From contig NC_135150.1 of NCBI RefSeq assembly GCF_050948215.1, positions 17,835,943 through 17,899,942 on the forward strand: DNA of 64,000 nt. The letters run 5' to 3'. This DNA is from Halictus rubicundus (lineage: Eukaryota > Arthropoda > Insecta > Hymenoptera > Halictidae). The notes beneath the pieces were generated by a model. The model was not told the origin of the DNA. It ran no database searches and saw nothing but the letters and a program-made list of their open reading frames with translations. Made by a program: the position numbers and the translations under genes. Of this stretch, positions 1 to 11,217 are shown piece by piece (position 1 is the stretch's first letter; each line of letters opens with the position of its first letter).

Positions 1-440
1 TTTTGTATATTTTATATTTGATTCCAGAAAAATTTGCAAAGTACTCCATTTTGTACATTTAATACTCGACCCCAGACAAATTTGCAAAGTACCTCATTTT
101 GTACATTTGATACTTGACTCCAAAAAATTTACACAGTACACCATTTTGTATATTTTATGTTTGATTCCATAAAAATTTACAAAGCACACCATTTTGTATA
201 TTTTATATTTGATTCCAGAAAAATTTGCAAAGCACCCTACTTTGTACATTTTATACTTGACTCCAGAAAAATTTGTCAAGTACCCCATTTTGTACATTTT
301 ATGCTTTACCCTAGAAAAATTTGCAAAGTACCCCATTTTGTAGATTTAATACTTGACTCCAGAAAAATTTGCAAAGCACCCCATTTTGCACATTTTATAC
401 TTGACTCCAGTAAACTTTACGAGATGCTTAATTTTCTACA
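1..440. repeat. 48-bp tandem repeat array (minisatellite), about 9 copies
   Basis: A unit of about 48 bp recurs with its TTTTGTA core at about 1, 49, 97, 144, 192, 240, 288, 336 and 384. Each unit runs through TTTTGTACATTTTATACTTG and then CCAGAAAAATTTGCAAAG. Copies differ by a few substitutions. The array is cut by the left edge of the window, so its real size is unknown. Because 48 is divisible by three, open frames run through it on both strands and yield repetitive peptides; these are by-products of the repeat, not genes. Confidence 0.92.
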
Positions 441-1017
441 TTGAATCAGAGTTATTTTGAACGCATTGTCTGGGCCATTTCATCGGCTGTTTGAGTATAT
501 TGCTTAATTTAAGAAAAAAATGATGCGAGGAGGTAATTACATTTGGATTGGCTAACATGCTACACATAATTCATAATTTGTATTTCATTAGTACCGCAAT
601 CAACACGGCAAACATTTTAACATAACATTTTGTAAAATCAACTAGTGGAGGCACAGTGATCGATAAAGTGATTTATAATTACTTTGTAATTGTGTTTGCA
701 AAATTATTTACAATTTCCAACGGAGGAAAATTACGGGTAACAATAAAGTAGTTATTATAATCATGAGTTCCAACAACGGTGTACAGCTTGTGCAAACGGC
801 GCAACATCTGGCAGACTATGATTACGAATTAATTATAAAACAGAACAAAAATTTCGCTTTTGTAGATCGTTTTAAGCAACACTGTTAAGATGTATTCCAT
901 ACTCTGCTGTCATCATATCTAAATCATTATAAAAATACCTGGGACTTTATACATTTATTTACAAATTAATATGACTATTTTCGGGTAAACTGCGATACTG
1001 TGGACGTCGCATATTTG
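441..1017. other. Gene-free AT-rich spacer
   Basis: I see no coding exon, RNA gene or clear repeat in this stretch. It is AT-rich unique-looking sequence between the minisatellite and the first TTAA-flanked MITE. Confidence 0.5.
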
Positions 1018-1243
1018 TTAACACTAGGTTTACGGATCATCATAAATTACTATTCTACATTATTTTGTAAAAATAACGAGAATTTATCTATCAACATTTT
1101 CAGCTATTCCTTCTTATAGTACATACCCAAAGAAATAAATTTGTTGAATAATTTCTCACGAATGCATCTTTATAATCTCGGTAATTGGAAATATAAAGTA
1201 TCAGAACCCATCATTTCGACGGGTCCCGTAAGCCTAGTGTTAA
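1018..1243. mobile_element. TTAA-flanked MITE, family A (piggyBac-like ends)
   Basis: TTAACACTAGGTTTACGG opens the element and GGGTCCCGTAAGCCTAGTG followed by TTAA closes it, so TTAA lies at both outer ends with short inverted CACTAGG/CCTAGTG termini. No coding capacity. TTAA duplications are typical of piggyBac-type elements; that assignment is inference from the ends. Related copies lie at 17879, 26133 and 40054 and, degraded, at 4350 and 36090. Confidence 0.75.
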
Positions 1244-1826
1244 CATCCACCGTCTAGAGGTCGCAAAATAGGGGTTGCTGGTCGACCATTTTGAAAAAAA
1301 ACTGAACGAAAATCGAGTGACCGTGGAAGAATCGCGGATCCATTAGGGTTGTGTCGGAATGGTTCCCTGGTGGGCCGGCGGACGCCAATCATTTCATCCG
1401 GCAGCGTCATCCCTCTGCCACCCCCGTTGATCCTGACAGTGGCTGATTTACTCGGGCAGATAGCCCCGATTCCCTTAACGCGGTCAGGATCGTGGGGGTC
1501 GAGTGTCCTCCGACGGGATCGGTCAGACGATGATGCCGCGGGATCATTCACAGGCCGCGTGATTGATAAAGCGCGGCGAGGTTTGATAAACACGAGCGTT
1601 AAGCGTGCGCCAGCGCCGGCGATAAATCAGAAATGTTTTCGAGAGGCGGAGAAGAGAGAGAGAGAGAGAGAGCTGGGAAAACGACGCGGATATCGGTGTT
1701 TTCGCGTGTTTCCTGTTTCTCCACGGTTTTATTGGGCGCCGATTCGCCGGCACGGCGCATCGCTCTTCGACGTAATTGCTGTGAGAAATGGAAGACTGCA
1801 CGGCGAGCTGCACCCTCGAACGATAA

Positions 1827-1880
<54 letters not shown>

Positions 1881-2473
1881 CTTTCGTTTCTTCCACCTTG
1901 CTCACGATTGCCGGCATTAAAATTTTACTGTGATTAGAGCAAGCTTCATTGTCATGGAAAGTTAAGCTCCTGTTGTGTCAATTAAGAGAATCGCTACGAA
2001 GTTTGGCGAAATGCCCCAGTCTCGCGCGGGGATAAACATTTTTTACAGTTTGAATATTCAGTCGTTCATGATTTTACGTGCTAATTCACATTCGCGTTTG
2101 TCTTCGTAAAAGTATAGGTCTATTTGCATGGTAATGCGGTCCTAAAAATTTTAGAATAACGTTCTCTGTGTCTGCTATCCGATATGGCGCCGAGCAATGT
2201 TAGAGAAAGTGACCGTAAACTTCATTTAAACGCTGCTAATTTTTTAATCAATATTTCCAGTGGTAAACTTATGGGTTTATTCAAGTGGTAAAACAGTCTT
2301 GAAAAGATGACGTCCTCTGCTGGTCTTATCCAATATGGCGGCGCGTTACAGGAAAATGCGAGCTTGTTCTAAAGACACGGAATTACATATTCTACGTTCA
2401 TAGATCCACTTTAGTTGATTTTATTTACGAACATTCTTTTCAACGACATCCAACAAGTAAAATAACTTAACCC
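1244..2473. other. Gene-free region with two GA microsatellites
   Basis: GA tracts lie at about 1653-1672 and 1832-1880. A long open frame across 1349-1933 is GC-rich and ends in low-complexity Arg/Glu encoded by the GA tracts, so I do not call it a gene. Nothing else is recognisable. Confidence 0.5.
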
Positions 2474-2698
2474 TTAACACTAGAACGACCGGAGCAGTCA
2501 AAATGACTGCGTCCTAATTTTTTCTTTTACAATTACTGAAATTGTAAAAATGTTTTCATCGGAAATTTTTTAATGAACCTCTTCATTGAAGCACATATTA
2601 CAATAAAAGTTGTATGAAGTCTGAATGGGCACAGTCTTGTCACTGTTACAAAGCAATATACGTCAGTCGCATTTATTGCTCGGTCGTTCTAGTGTTAA
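2474..2698. mobile_element. TTAA-flanked MITE, subfamily A2
   Basis: The left end reads TTAACACTAGAACGACCG and the right end CGGTCGTTCTAGTGTTAA, giving near-perfect 18-bp inverted ends that include the TTAA target sites. The ends differ from family A after CACTAG, so this is a separate subfamily; a degraded relative ends at 32139. It is non-coding. Confidence 0.8.
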
Positions 2699-4349
2699 CG
2701 GACCAATGCTGTCACATAAGCGGCATGGCACTTAAAAATAAAAGTTTCTCGCCGAAAAACGCAAGTTGCGTGAAAGATGGAGAAAGATTATGGAACAAAA
2801 TGGCACTAATAATAATTCAATAAACGTATATCGAAATTTAAATGTACTGCGTTCGAGTTTCCCTGAAAAATCGGCACGAACTTTCCGAACGACCCAATAC
2901 TTTGCCAATTCCTGTTCTAACAGCGAAAAGCGAAGATGAGGTACGATAAATTTGAAGTTGTGCGCATTATCACCGAACAAAACGATGTGCAGAGCGTTCT
3001 GTTTGTTCAGTAGCTGCGAAACTTGTGTCGGGTAGACGCGAGAGCGGAACGAGATTTAAAATTGTTTGAAAAATGTGAATCCGATGCAGTTTCGCCGATC
3101 TTTGACCGGGACTATGAATATTAAACGCGAGTTTGGAAGCGGGTGTCCGCGATTTCGCCGGTTCCTACTCGAGGCAGTTTGGGTTCTCGATTTCGTCGAT
3201 CTTTCGGGCCGGTCGGCGTGGCGTCGCCGAGTTTCCGGCAATTTCGCTCGATTATTCCGCGCGGCGTGTGTCTGGCAGGTGACGGCGCGAATTGTTCCGG
3301 CGTTGAAGGCGTTTTTTCCGTCGGCGCGGCGGGGAGGGACAAAAACATTCGCCGGTGTTTTCATTAAATCGTTGCCGTTCCGGCCCGACAAAAATTGAGC
3401 TCTCCGGCCAGCTGTTCGGCCCGCGTGTTGTAACAACGCGCTCGCGCGGGCTCTCGCGTTTAATTGTGAGCGGGGCGCGCTGGCCCCGTCGGACAGGGGG
3501 AGAAAAAGTGTGCCAGCGGCGCGCGAGAAACAAAATCGTTTTCATTTCACGCGCTAATAAAACTCGTATCATATATTCGTGTTAACGAATCGGTGAACGC
3601 CGTCTGCGGGAAATTGCCGTCGATACGGTTCAATCGATACCGAGGAAAATATCGGAGGAAAAACACTTTTCCGATGCAGCCGGCTGATACGCGCGTGTAC
3701 GTGCGCTCTCGCTCCGCTCCGCGCTGCTCCGCTCTGCTCCGCTCCGATCCGTTCAGGTACCCCCGAGACCCGTTAAAATCTTTAACGCTTGTTGCATTTT
3801 TTACGACGTGGCACAATGAAAACGCAGATGAAAGGAACGGTACGAAACTTTCGAAAATCCGCCGGGGAAACAAGGAGGGTGGATCCTCGAATATCACGAG
3901 GACGGGGGTAAACCTTACAATATTATTAATTCAAGTTTCCATCGGTATCAGCATCTTGCGGTTCAATTTGAAGAATATGCTCCTGACCCTTCGGGAGGGT
4001 AGACTTCGAAGGGGGATGCTACCCCATGGGTTCTAAACGCGGGATTCCTTTCAGCTACGTCTTAATGAATGCCAGCCACTGCTTCCTCGTTAGGGATTTT
4101 ATCCAAACAGATACTGTTCCGGCTAGTTTTTAGTCGTTATATTTAATGATTAGAGTGGAACAGAATGTTTCCGCGCTTTTTCAGTTCTTTAGCTAGGGAA
4201 AAAGTATCCAGCCATTGAAAGGAAGCACATCACTCGTTAAACTTCCAGAATGTCGTGTAATATTAAAATCACAGAATCATTATTCGCAATTTTTTAGCTT
4301 TATTCAATTTTCTCCTTACTCTGTCACTTTCTTGTCATTTTGCCACGCT
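2699..4349. other. Gene-free region, GC-rich centre
   Basis: About 3050-3780 is strongly GC-rich and therefore open in several frames on both strands at once, which argues against any one of them being a gene. No splice-bounded exon with recognisable protein similarity was found. Confidence 0.4.
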
Positions 4350-4540
4350 TTAACACTAGGTTTACGGGACCCGTCAAAATGGCGGGTTCTAAACTTCTTA
4401 ATTCACAATTATCGAAATTGTAAATATGCACGAATGAGAAATTACTCAATACATTTATTTCTTCGGGTAAATATTGTAAAGAAAAATGGCTAAAATTTTG
4501 GATAAACACATTTTCGTTATTTTTATAAAATAATGTATGT
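4350..4540. mobile_element. Degenerate family A MITE, one end intact
   Basis: TTAACACTAGGTTTACGGG is followed by CCCGTCAAAATGGCGGGTTC and the interior shared with the other family A copies, in the opposite orientation. The far end is not recognisable, so the right boundary is approximate. A fragment of the hAT-like TAGACTGCGG family may lie just beyond, at about 4682. Confidence 0.55.
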
Positions 4541-7493
4541 CTACCACCTCCAAGCAATCACAAAATTTCTACATTGTGAATTGTGCTCTTTTCTACTCAA
4601 ATTATTTTATAGAGGTCCAGAAACTCTTTGTGCGTTGTGCATTGTTTAAATAAACACATTTGAGAACTCTTATCACATTACTAGACGGATTTTATGCATT
4701 TATAACACAACCAAATTGAGGCGACTTTAACCATTAAAAGAACTTAAGAACGTCAATTATAGTCCTCAACTTACTAATATTGTTAAAGAAGAACAGAAAG
4801 TTGTACATGTTTTTCTTGCAACGGACGCCGACGAGTTTTATTTAGCATCAAGATCCCAAATCCCGAAAGAAATAATTGAATTACGTCACGGGTATCGTCA
4901 AAGTTTAAAATCCATCAGACAGCCGCCGGCGAGTAACGCGTTAATAGAAGCAACAAATAGTACCTCGTTTTTAATTCTCGAAAAATGACGTAAAGCACAG
5001 TCCAAAAAGAACATGGCAAGATACGAGCATCCCGATGCTGAAGCTGATCAAACGGTCTTCGTAACACCGTGTCGCCACACCTGGCGACGCCACAGAGTTC
5101 TCTGCGGTGTCCGTGTAGTTACAGGTGCCTAATCCCGCGTCCGAGCACAAAGAACGAGACGTAACAAACGAAGCGGGGCTCCGAGCAGAAGAGTATCGCT
5201 TTATTAATATCCATAATGGATTCTGAAGCGGCCGCAGAGTCCGCGCGAGCGACACAATGAAAATTCAAAGCCGCGCCGCGTCGGTGCAGCATCACGGTAC
5301 ATGACGGCTCGCAGATCCACCTGGCCGTACAGTACCCAGTCGAATGAGAATTTAATTAATGTAATGCGTCCGGATCGGTACGGAGGTGTATCCCGTTGGC
5401 CACGCGGATACGAGGCCTGCGGCCGGGTTCTCGATCGGACGAACGAGATGGATCCTCCGGTTCGGGCTCGTGTAAGTCTATAAATCCGGGGATATGCGTC
5501 TATGCACCAGACGCATCTTCGGCGTACGGGCATCGTGCCGGCGTCTCTGTGTACCGCCTTTATCCCGGATTAACTACGCGCTGCGGGGCTTGCTGCTTCT
5601 GCTGCTGATCCGACCGGCAGAACTCGCAGCGCGCTGCGCGTGTCTGCGGCACCGTGTGTTCCCTGGCGAAAAAAAAGGGAAAACCAACGGGGGAGAGAAA
5701 GAGGACCGGCTTCAGACGCGAATGGTCCGGGGGAAAAGGAAAAGGCGCATCGATACGCCTGTTGATGCCCGATGCAACGGTGATACGCGTACTGCGCCGC
5801 GCCGCGCCGCGCCGCTCGCTTTGTCCGCGGCTTTTTCCTTTCGAGCGTGCGTGTTCCTGCCCGATGAAACGCCGAGCAGACTCGCTGCCGAGGGTTATTG
5901 ATACGCTTTCAGCGGAGAGAAAGCGACCCCGCGTCTTTTCAACGCCGAAGAAGCGGCGCGGCGACGCCGATGACATGGAAAAGTGAGGGTCCCAGGTCCA
6001 ATTCGAAGAGTTTTCCGAGACGGATCGCGCTCTGCGTGGCTGGCAGCGAGGCGGAAAAGATGATTCTTCGGGGTTGCCAATAATGGTAAATTTTCATTTT
6101 CGGAGACATAGGTTTGATGCATTAATTGTTTGTTCGGTTAGAGAACGCGTCGACTCTTCCTTCCGGAAGCATGTTTCGCGCTTTGGAGTAATTTCATTGT
6201 GTTTATAACAATAGTACATAGTTCTCGTTCCTCCTAGGATTTAAGATTTTGATGCACGGTCCAGTTCTTTGAGGACAATGCTCTTAAGGGCCACGTACAT
6301 TAACTTGTTTGTAAGAGGGTTTTAAACATGACTTGTTTTAAAAAATAATTAATAAAGACTAGAGTGTAAAAGTGTGCCATCAAGTACATTCATGACAAAT
6401 ACACTGTCAAAATTTGTGATTGCAGCTTTTCCAGGCGATAGTAGGATTGTTGTGGACAAATGATAGCATCAGATCATTCTCGTAAAACGTAAAACTATTT
6501 TTCGCCTATTTTTGTCGGTAACGTGGTCACTCTACCTTATCGCGAATCTACGGAGTGTTAGCTCTTAATATTTTTCAAAATCCTTAACCGCAAAGGGCTC
6601 GAAAATTTCTCAATAATCGTACCGCATGAAGAAATGAGTAAAAGTTACTCCTTTCGCGGAATGATCTCTATAGATCATTACTGAGGGTGACTCGTTGATT
6701 GACAACTGAAATATCTATCAGAAACTTCTACAAGAAATCCTTGGGCGAAAATTATTGATCATTGGACTGTATTAAAAAATCGCCGATAGCCAATGAGTTA
6801 AGTCAGCAGATAAGAGCTGCATCAGATTATAGCGAATCAGAGCAATTAGATCAATCCTGGATCGTGTTGAGTCTGCTAGTATAGTAGTCAATACAACAGC
6901 CGAGTAGAACCAAACCGCGAATCATTGGAGGATCGCTCCCGCAATACATACACAATAGTAAACATGCCCATCCAAATACCAGCCAGAATGGGATTAATAT
7001 TAGCCTTGAACGAAATAATCAATTATCATACCACAGAATTAATTTTAGTATACAATTCCCGACAGTTGCCTCTATATGTGTCACTTTTACAGCGACTAGT
7101 GGCAAAGTAAAGTCTCTAAAAAATTCTTCCACAGTTACATAGCAACAAGATGATTATGAGCACCTGATATAGTAAACAGCAGTAAAGCGAAATCTCTAAA
7201 AAAAATGTCCACGGTAGCAAAGACACTAACAGTAGAAGAAATGACGATTATAAACGCTTTTTATAGTAGTAACAGCAAAATGGAATCCCTAACAGCAGTT
7301 TTTATGATACAACATAATGCAAAAGGCTCATCAATGTCAAAAAAAAATCAATACTAGAAGAAGTAATGATTATAATTCTCTCTCACAGTGAGTGGTAGCA
7401 AAATAAATTGTTTAACACTTTTACTAAGCATTCGAACAATTTAACAGAGGAAAGTTGAGTCTATGAACATTATGTTGTATTAAGAATGCTGTA
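4541..7493. other. Gene-free region
   Basis: About 5200-6000 is GC-rich and open in several frames. About 7100-7330 contains diverged direct repeats around AGTAAAGTCTCTAAAAAA. I find no supported exon, RNA gene or bounded mobile element. Confidence 0.4.
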
Positions 7494-7905
7494 TTAACAC
7501 TAAACCTACCACCGACGGTCAAAATGACAGGTACCAGATCTTTTATTTTACGATTACTGAAATTACAAAGATACTTTCATGGGAAATGATTAAATAAATA
7601 TACTGAGTAGAGCATGAATTATAGTACGAACAGCACAAAATCCAAATACAGTGTTATTCTCGGTATATGTCAACAACACGGCACTTGCCAACGACATATA
7701 TCGTCCAGGAGATGCCGTACCCGACCGTATTATGTTACTATGTATACCTCGCGAGGTATACCCCGTGGTAGTGGGGATAGTTTTGCGACTTTTATCACGC
7801 AGGTATTTGCGACAAATATCGAGAAAACACTGTAAATTCAATCTCGTCATTTTCATAAGACAATACGTATCAATTACTTTTAAGGCTCGGTATGTTTAGC
7901 GTTAA
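7494..7905. mobile_element. TTAA-flanked MITE interrupted by a second MITE
   Basis: The outer element begins TTAACACTAAACCTACC and ends GGTATGTTTAGCGTTAA, so it is TTAA-bounded with diverged CACTAAAC-type inverted ends. Its interior is split by a family B element at 7649-7832 that has TA on both sides. The family B insertion is therefore the younger event. Confidence 0.7.
7649..7832. mobile_element. Family B MITE (Tc1/mariner-like, TA-flanked), nested
   Basis: It starts CAGTGTTATTCTCGGTATAT and ends ATATCGAGAAAACACTG, with TA immediately outside both ends. CAGTG termini and TA duplications are typical of the Tc1/mariner superfamily. The middle contains the GAGGTATACC-type palindrome seen in all family B copies. 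No coding capacity; it sits inside the TTAA element at 7494-7905. Confidence 0.75.
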
Positions 7906-9025
7906 GTAGCAAAGTGTTTAAAATTAGCCTGACTATGTTTAAATAAATTGTGAGATTGTAAAAGTGACATGACGCGAGATGCTGGTAGCAAGCTTGATAA
8001 AACGACCTTCTACACTGACGCAACGAGACAAAGACTTGACGATGCTGGATGCAGCGGACAATCTCCAACTCTCTGATCCCGTATTCCCAAAAGGGAAGCT
8101 TGCCATTTGTAAGATCGTGCTGGGCGGTTTCATTTTCTCTTATCCGCTTAATTTTTCATCCGCTCTAACGAATACCGCACGCGCCCCTAAATAATTCAGA
8201 CGGTCCCGGACAAGCCGGTGCACCGCGAATTATTAAAATTTTCCAGATTAGGCGAGTACCACGGGTGACCGCGCTGTCGAGAGCAATAGGCGGAAACGTC
8301 CCGGCCGAAAAAAGGAACGGGGACGAATGCGGAGCGCGGAAGATTTGTGGCCGGGACGGCGATATTTATTACGGGCAGCCGAGTCATCTGTAAACATAAA
8401 ATAACCAGGTGCATCGCGTGCGCCGTGTGGTGCAGCTCCCTAGTGCAGCGCGCGCGTCGCGTCGCGTCGCGCCGGGCCGAGCTTCAATTTCCTTTGAGCC
8501 GCGTGGCCGAGGCCGGTCCCGGGAATTTGTCGAAATGAAATATCCAAATCCCCGTGGATAGGAAAATATTCCCCCGGGACAACGAAGATGGAAGCCGCGT
8601 TACACGGCATTAGCGCTTTGATATCGCGCCGCTGAAATGCCGACTCACTCTCGCTCCGTCCTAACACTTTTACGCGAAATGCAGACGCGCGGCATGTCTG
8701 CATTTCGCTACGAACGAGAACGGATAATGGCGACGCACTTTCATTTAGCTGGCCGTTCATGCGCGGCGGACTCTATCCCGAACTGTTATATTTCCGCGCG
8801 GAGACACGTTCTTGTTCCCATTTAATTGCTGCCTCCCTTGTTTTCTGTCATTTCGGGACGCTGTTTAGCCAACTAGCGCAAACACGGGTCTTGTCGGCGA
8901 ATTTCAGAGAGTTCTGCGAACCGTCGCGTCGCGTCGCGTCGGGCTGAATGAGCTGTTCGCGATTCAGTCCGAAACTAAAAATTAAACGAGCAATCTGTAC
9001 AAGAATTTTCTTCGAACGTAGATTC
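7906..9025. other. Gene-free, partly GC-rich spacer
   Basis: Contains two short runs of repeated CGCGT/CGTCG units near 8456-8470 and 8925-8940. Several overlapping open frames exist on both strands around 8400-8800 but none is recognisable. Confidence 0.4.
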
Positions 9026-9232
9026 AAATATCAACAATATATACGTCGCCAAAACCTGGGAGATAAATGACGCGGAATTATCTCCACTACCGCGAGGTAT
9101 ACCTCGTGTGGGGCCGGGAAGCTCGAGAGGCCTCGGAAGCCGAGAAGTGTAAACATAACACAGGTATGTCTCCTGGACGATACATGACCCTGGCAAGACC
9201 CGTATTGTTGACATATATCGAGAATTTACTGT
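9026..9232. mobile_element. Family B MITE, left end decayed
   Basis: The right end reads GACATATATCGAGAATTTAC then TG, and the interior shares CTCGAGAGGCCTCGGAAGCC and TGTAAACATAACAC with the other family B copies. The left terminus is degraded, keeping only TATATACGTCGCC. Confidence 0.7.
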
Positions 9233-10025
9233 AATTGGTTCGAATAAAAGGGGATCTACTATATTTTAAAATCCACACAAGAGTTCCACTAAAGCAGAAG
9301 CACTTATTCTTATTTGCACCCTGAAACGCCATATAGAAACGAATTTTCCATTCAAACCTGCGCTAAATATTTTATAATTTAGATCACCCTTTGGCCCCCG
9401 TACAAACGTGCAACCCAATCTTCTTTTAAAGCACAAGAATAGTAGAAATGTTGTAACTGTGCTTTGCGAAGCTGGCGATGGTGTCCTCTTTTGTTGCAGA
9501 CTATGTCTCTGAGAAGAGAATTACCGATGAGATTATTCTTCCATTCCGTCTGATTCCACGGTGGACAGATCCCGTGCAGAACGAGCTTAGCACCGTGGCT
9601 TGAATGATGAAACACCGTAATGAAGAATTCCGTGAGAAGTTCGAGGAAGTAGCCGTTAACAAAGAAGCACGGATCATAAATATTTCACGCGAAGCCCGGG
9701 ACATCGGGAGGGTATATGTATGTATTATCAGAATGGTGTATGCGCTTACATCGACCTCACGCGACCTTAATATTTGCTTAAACTATTCGTAGACATTACG
9801 CCATGCGTCGCGATGGAAACATTTTCTACGTCGACGAACGGTGCTGCGGAGGAACTGGTGTAGGAAAATGATGCTCTGCGTGGTAACAGTCTGAGCTAGT
9901 CTGATTAATACTCTCTGGTGGCAATGGTCGATAAATGCAAGAACACACTCCTATCACGTTACGTAACAACAAGTGAAAAAGGAAGTAATTTCACATGACA
10001 TTCTCAAAGTGTTGTTCCTTGAAAT
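9233..10025. other. Gene-free spacer with unassigned open frames
   Basis: Two overlapping minus-strand frames (9379-9615 and 9501-9704) are open, but I could not recognise either product or find convincing splice borders. Otherwise nothing is visible. Confidence 0.35.
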
Positions 10026-10238
10026 CAGCGATTTCTCTCTATATATATGTCGCCAAGACCTGTATGATAAATGTCGCGGAATTATACCCACTACCGTGGT
10101 GTATACTCCGAGGGGTCACGAAGCTCAAGAGACCTCGGACGCCGAGGAGTGTAAACATAACACTTCTCGGGTACGTCTCCTGGACGATACATGGCCTTGA
10201 CAAGACCAGTTTTGTTGACATATATCGAGAATTCACTG
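10026..10238. mobile_element. Family B MITE (Tc1/mariner-like)
   Basis: Begins CAGCGATTTCTCTCTATAT and ends ATATCGAGAATTCACTG followed by TA. The interior CTCGGACGCCGAGGAGTGT and TCCTGGACGATACATG are shared with the copies at 9026, 19252 and 39139. Confidence 0.8.
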
Positions 10239-11217
10239 TAATTTCTTTGCGAAAACGTTCTCCTCGGCTTCGTTAAGGGGAACTTCATAATTATTTCCTC
10301 TGTATGTACAGTAGTGTGTTCCTACTGATTTACGCTCGTCCGGAAAATGGAGATAATCGCTTTCGAAAATATTTCCATCGTAATTCTTAACGATAAAACT
10401 ACAAGTGCAACGCGCTGCGGTTTTCGGCGACAGTTGTGCTATCTAAGTTCTAATAATAAATATAAATATTCCTGCGACTTCGACGATAACAATATCAATA
10501 ACGTGTATGTCTCTAAACGATCCTCTATCATGGCACGTAGCTACGGAATAATGTAACGCCGTCGACGATTAACTGCTACCGGAAACAAACGGGGCTGATA
10601 CAATTAACGGACTAAATAGGTTCGCTAGCGTGACGCGGCAATACTGTGCAAATACCTGAGTATATAATCGTCTGGTTTCTCCTCGCCGGGAGACGTCGTG
10701 CAGCACGGGTACTGCCTGACTCATCGCAGACGACAGATAACGCGGCGAACACGCGAATGATAGCCCTAACAGGCAGCAACGAGGAATAATTAAACGCGTT
10801 AAAAATTCATTAAACGGCTACGCCCACGCGGCGGGAGGCGAAACGCGATCGGGCCGTGCCTTATCTCCGTCGGGGCGTCGAACACGGGATAAACGACGGA
10901 ATTATCGGGTTCCTCGGCGCGCCGACGACGGGGGTGGTTGAACAATGAGTCGTCGACCCGACGGACGAGTCAATTTTATGGGGAATTGATCCGCGGCCTC
11001 GCCCGTTTCAACCCACGCGGCAGAAACACAGCGATTGCCTCTTTTTTCCTCCCCCGATTCCTTCTTCTTCTTTTTCTCTCTTGCTTACGAAGTTTTCACG
11101 CGTTTCAAGCTTTCGAGGTCGACGAATAGTCGCTTCGGGAACTCCTGAAAGCTTCCCCGACCACCCACGCCGTCGTTCTTCCTGCATTGAACGTGTCCCG
11201 ATGCATCCAGTACCGTT
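10239..11217. other. 3' flank of the transporter gene, no gene seen
   Basis: Lies downstream of the transporter stop codon (minus strand) and probably includes its 3' untranslated region. I did not find a convincing poly(A) signal close to the stop. No other feature is recognisable. Confidence 0.35.

Noticed and set aside
94..444. Open frames on both strands giving repetitive peptides
   Set aside because: They follow the 48-bp tandem unit (16 codons) and exist on both strands; no start context, splice signal or known repeat protein supports them.
1349..1933. 194-residue plus-strand frame
   Set aside because: GC-rich start and a C-terminal run of Arg/Glu produced by GA microsatellites; overlapping frames on the other strand are equally open.
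3056..4036. Cluster of overlapping open frames on both strands
   Set aside because: High GC content lowers stop frequency in all frames at once; no recognisable motif or splice-bounded exon.
9379..9704. Two overlapping minus-strand frames that looked gene-like
   Set aside because: No family recognised, no convincing splice borders, and the two frames compete for the same bases.
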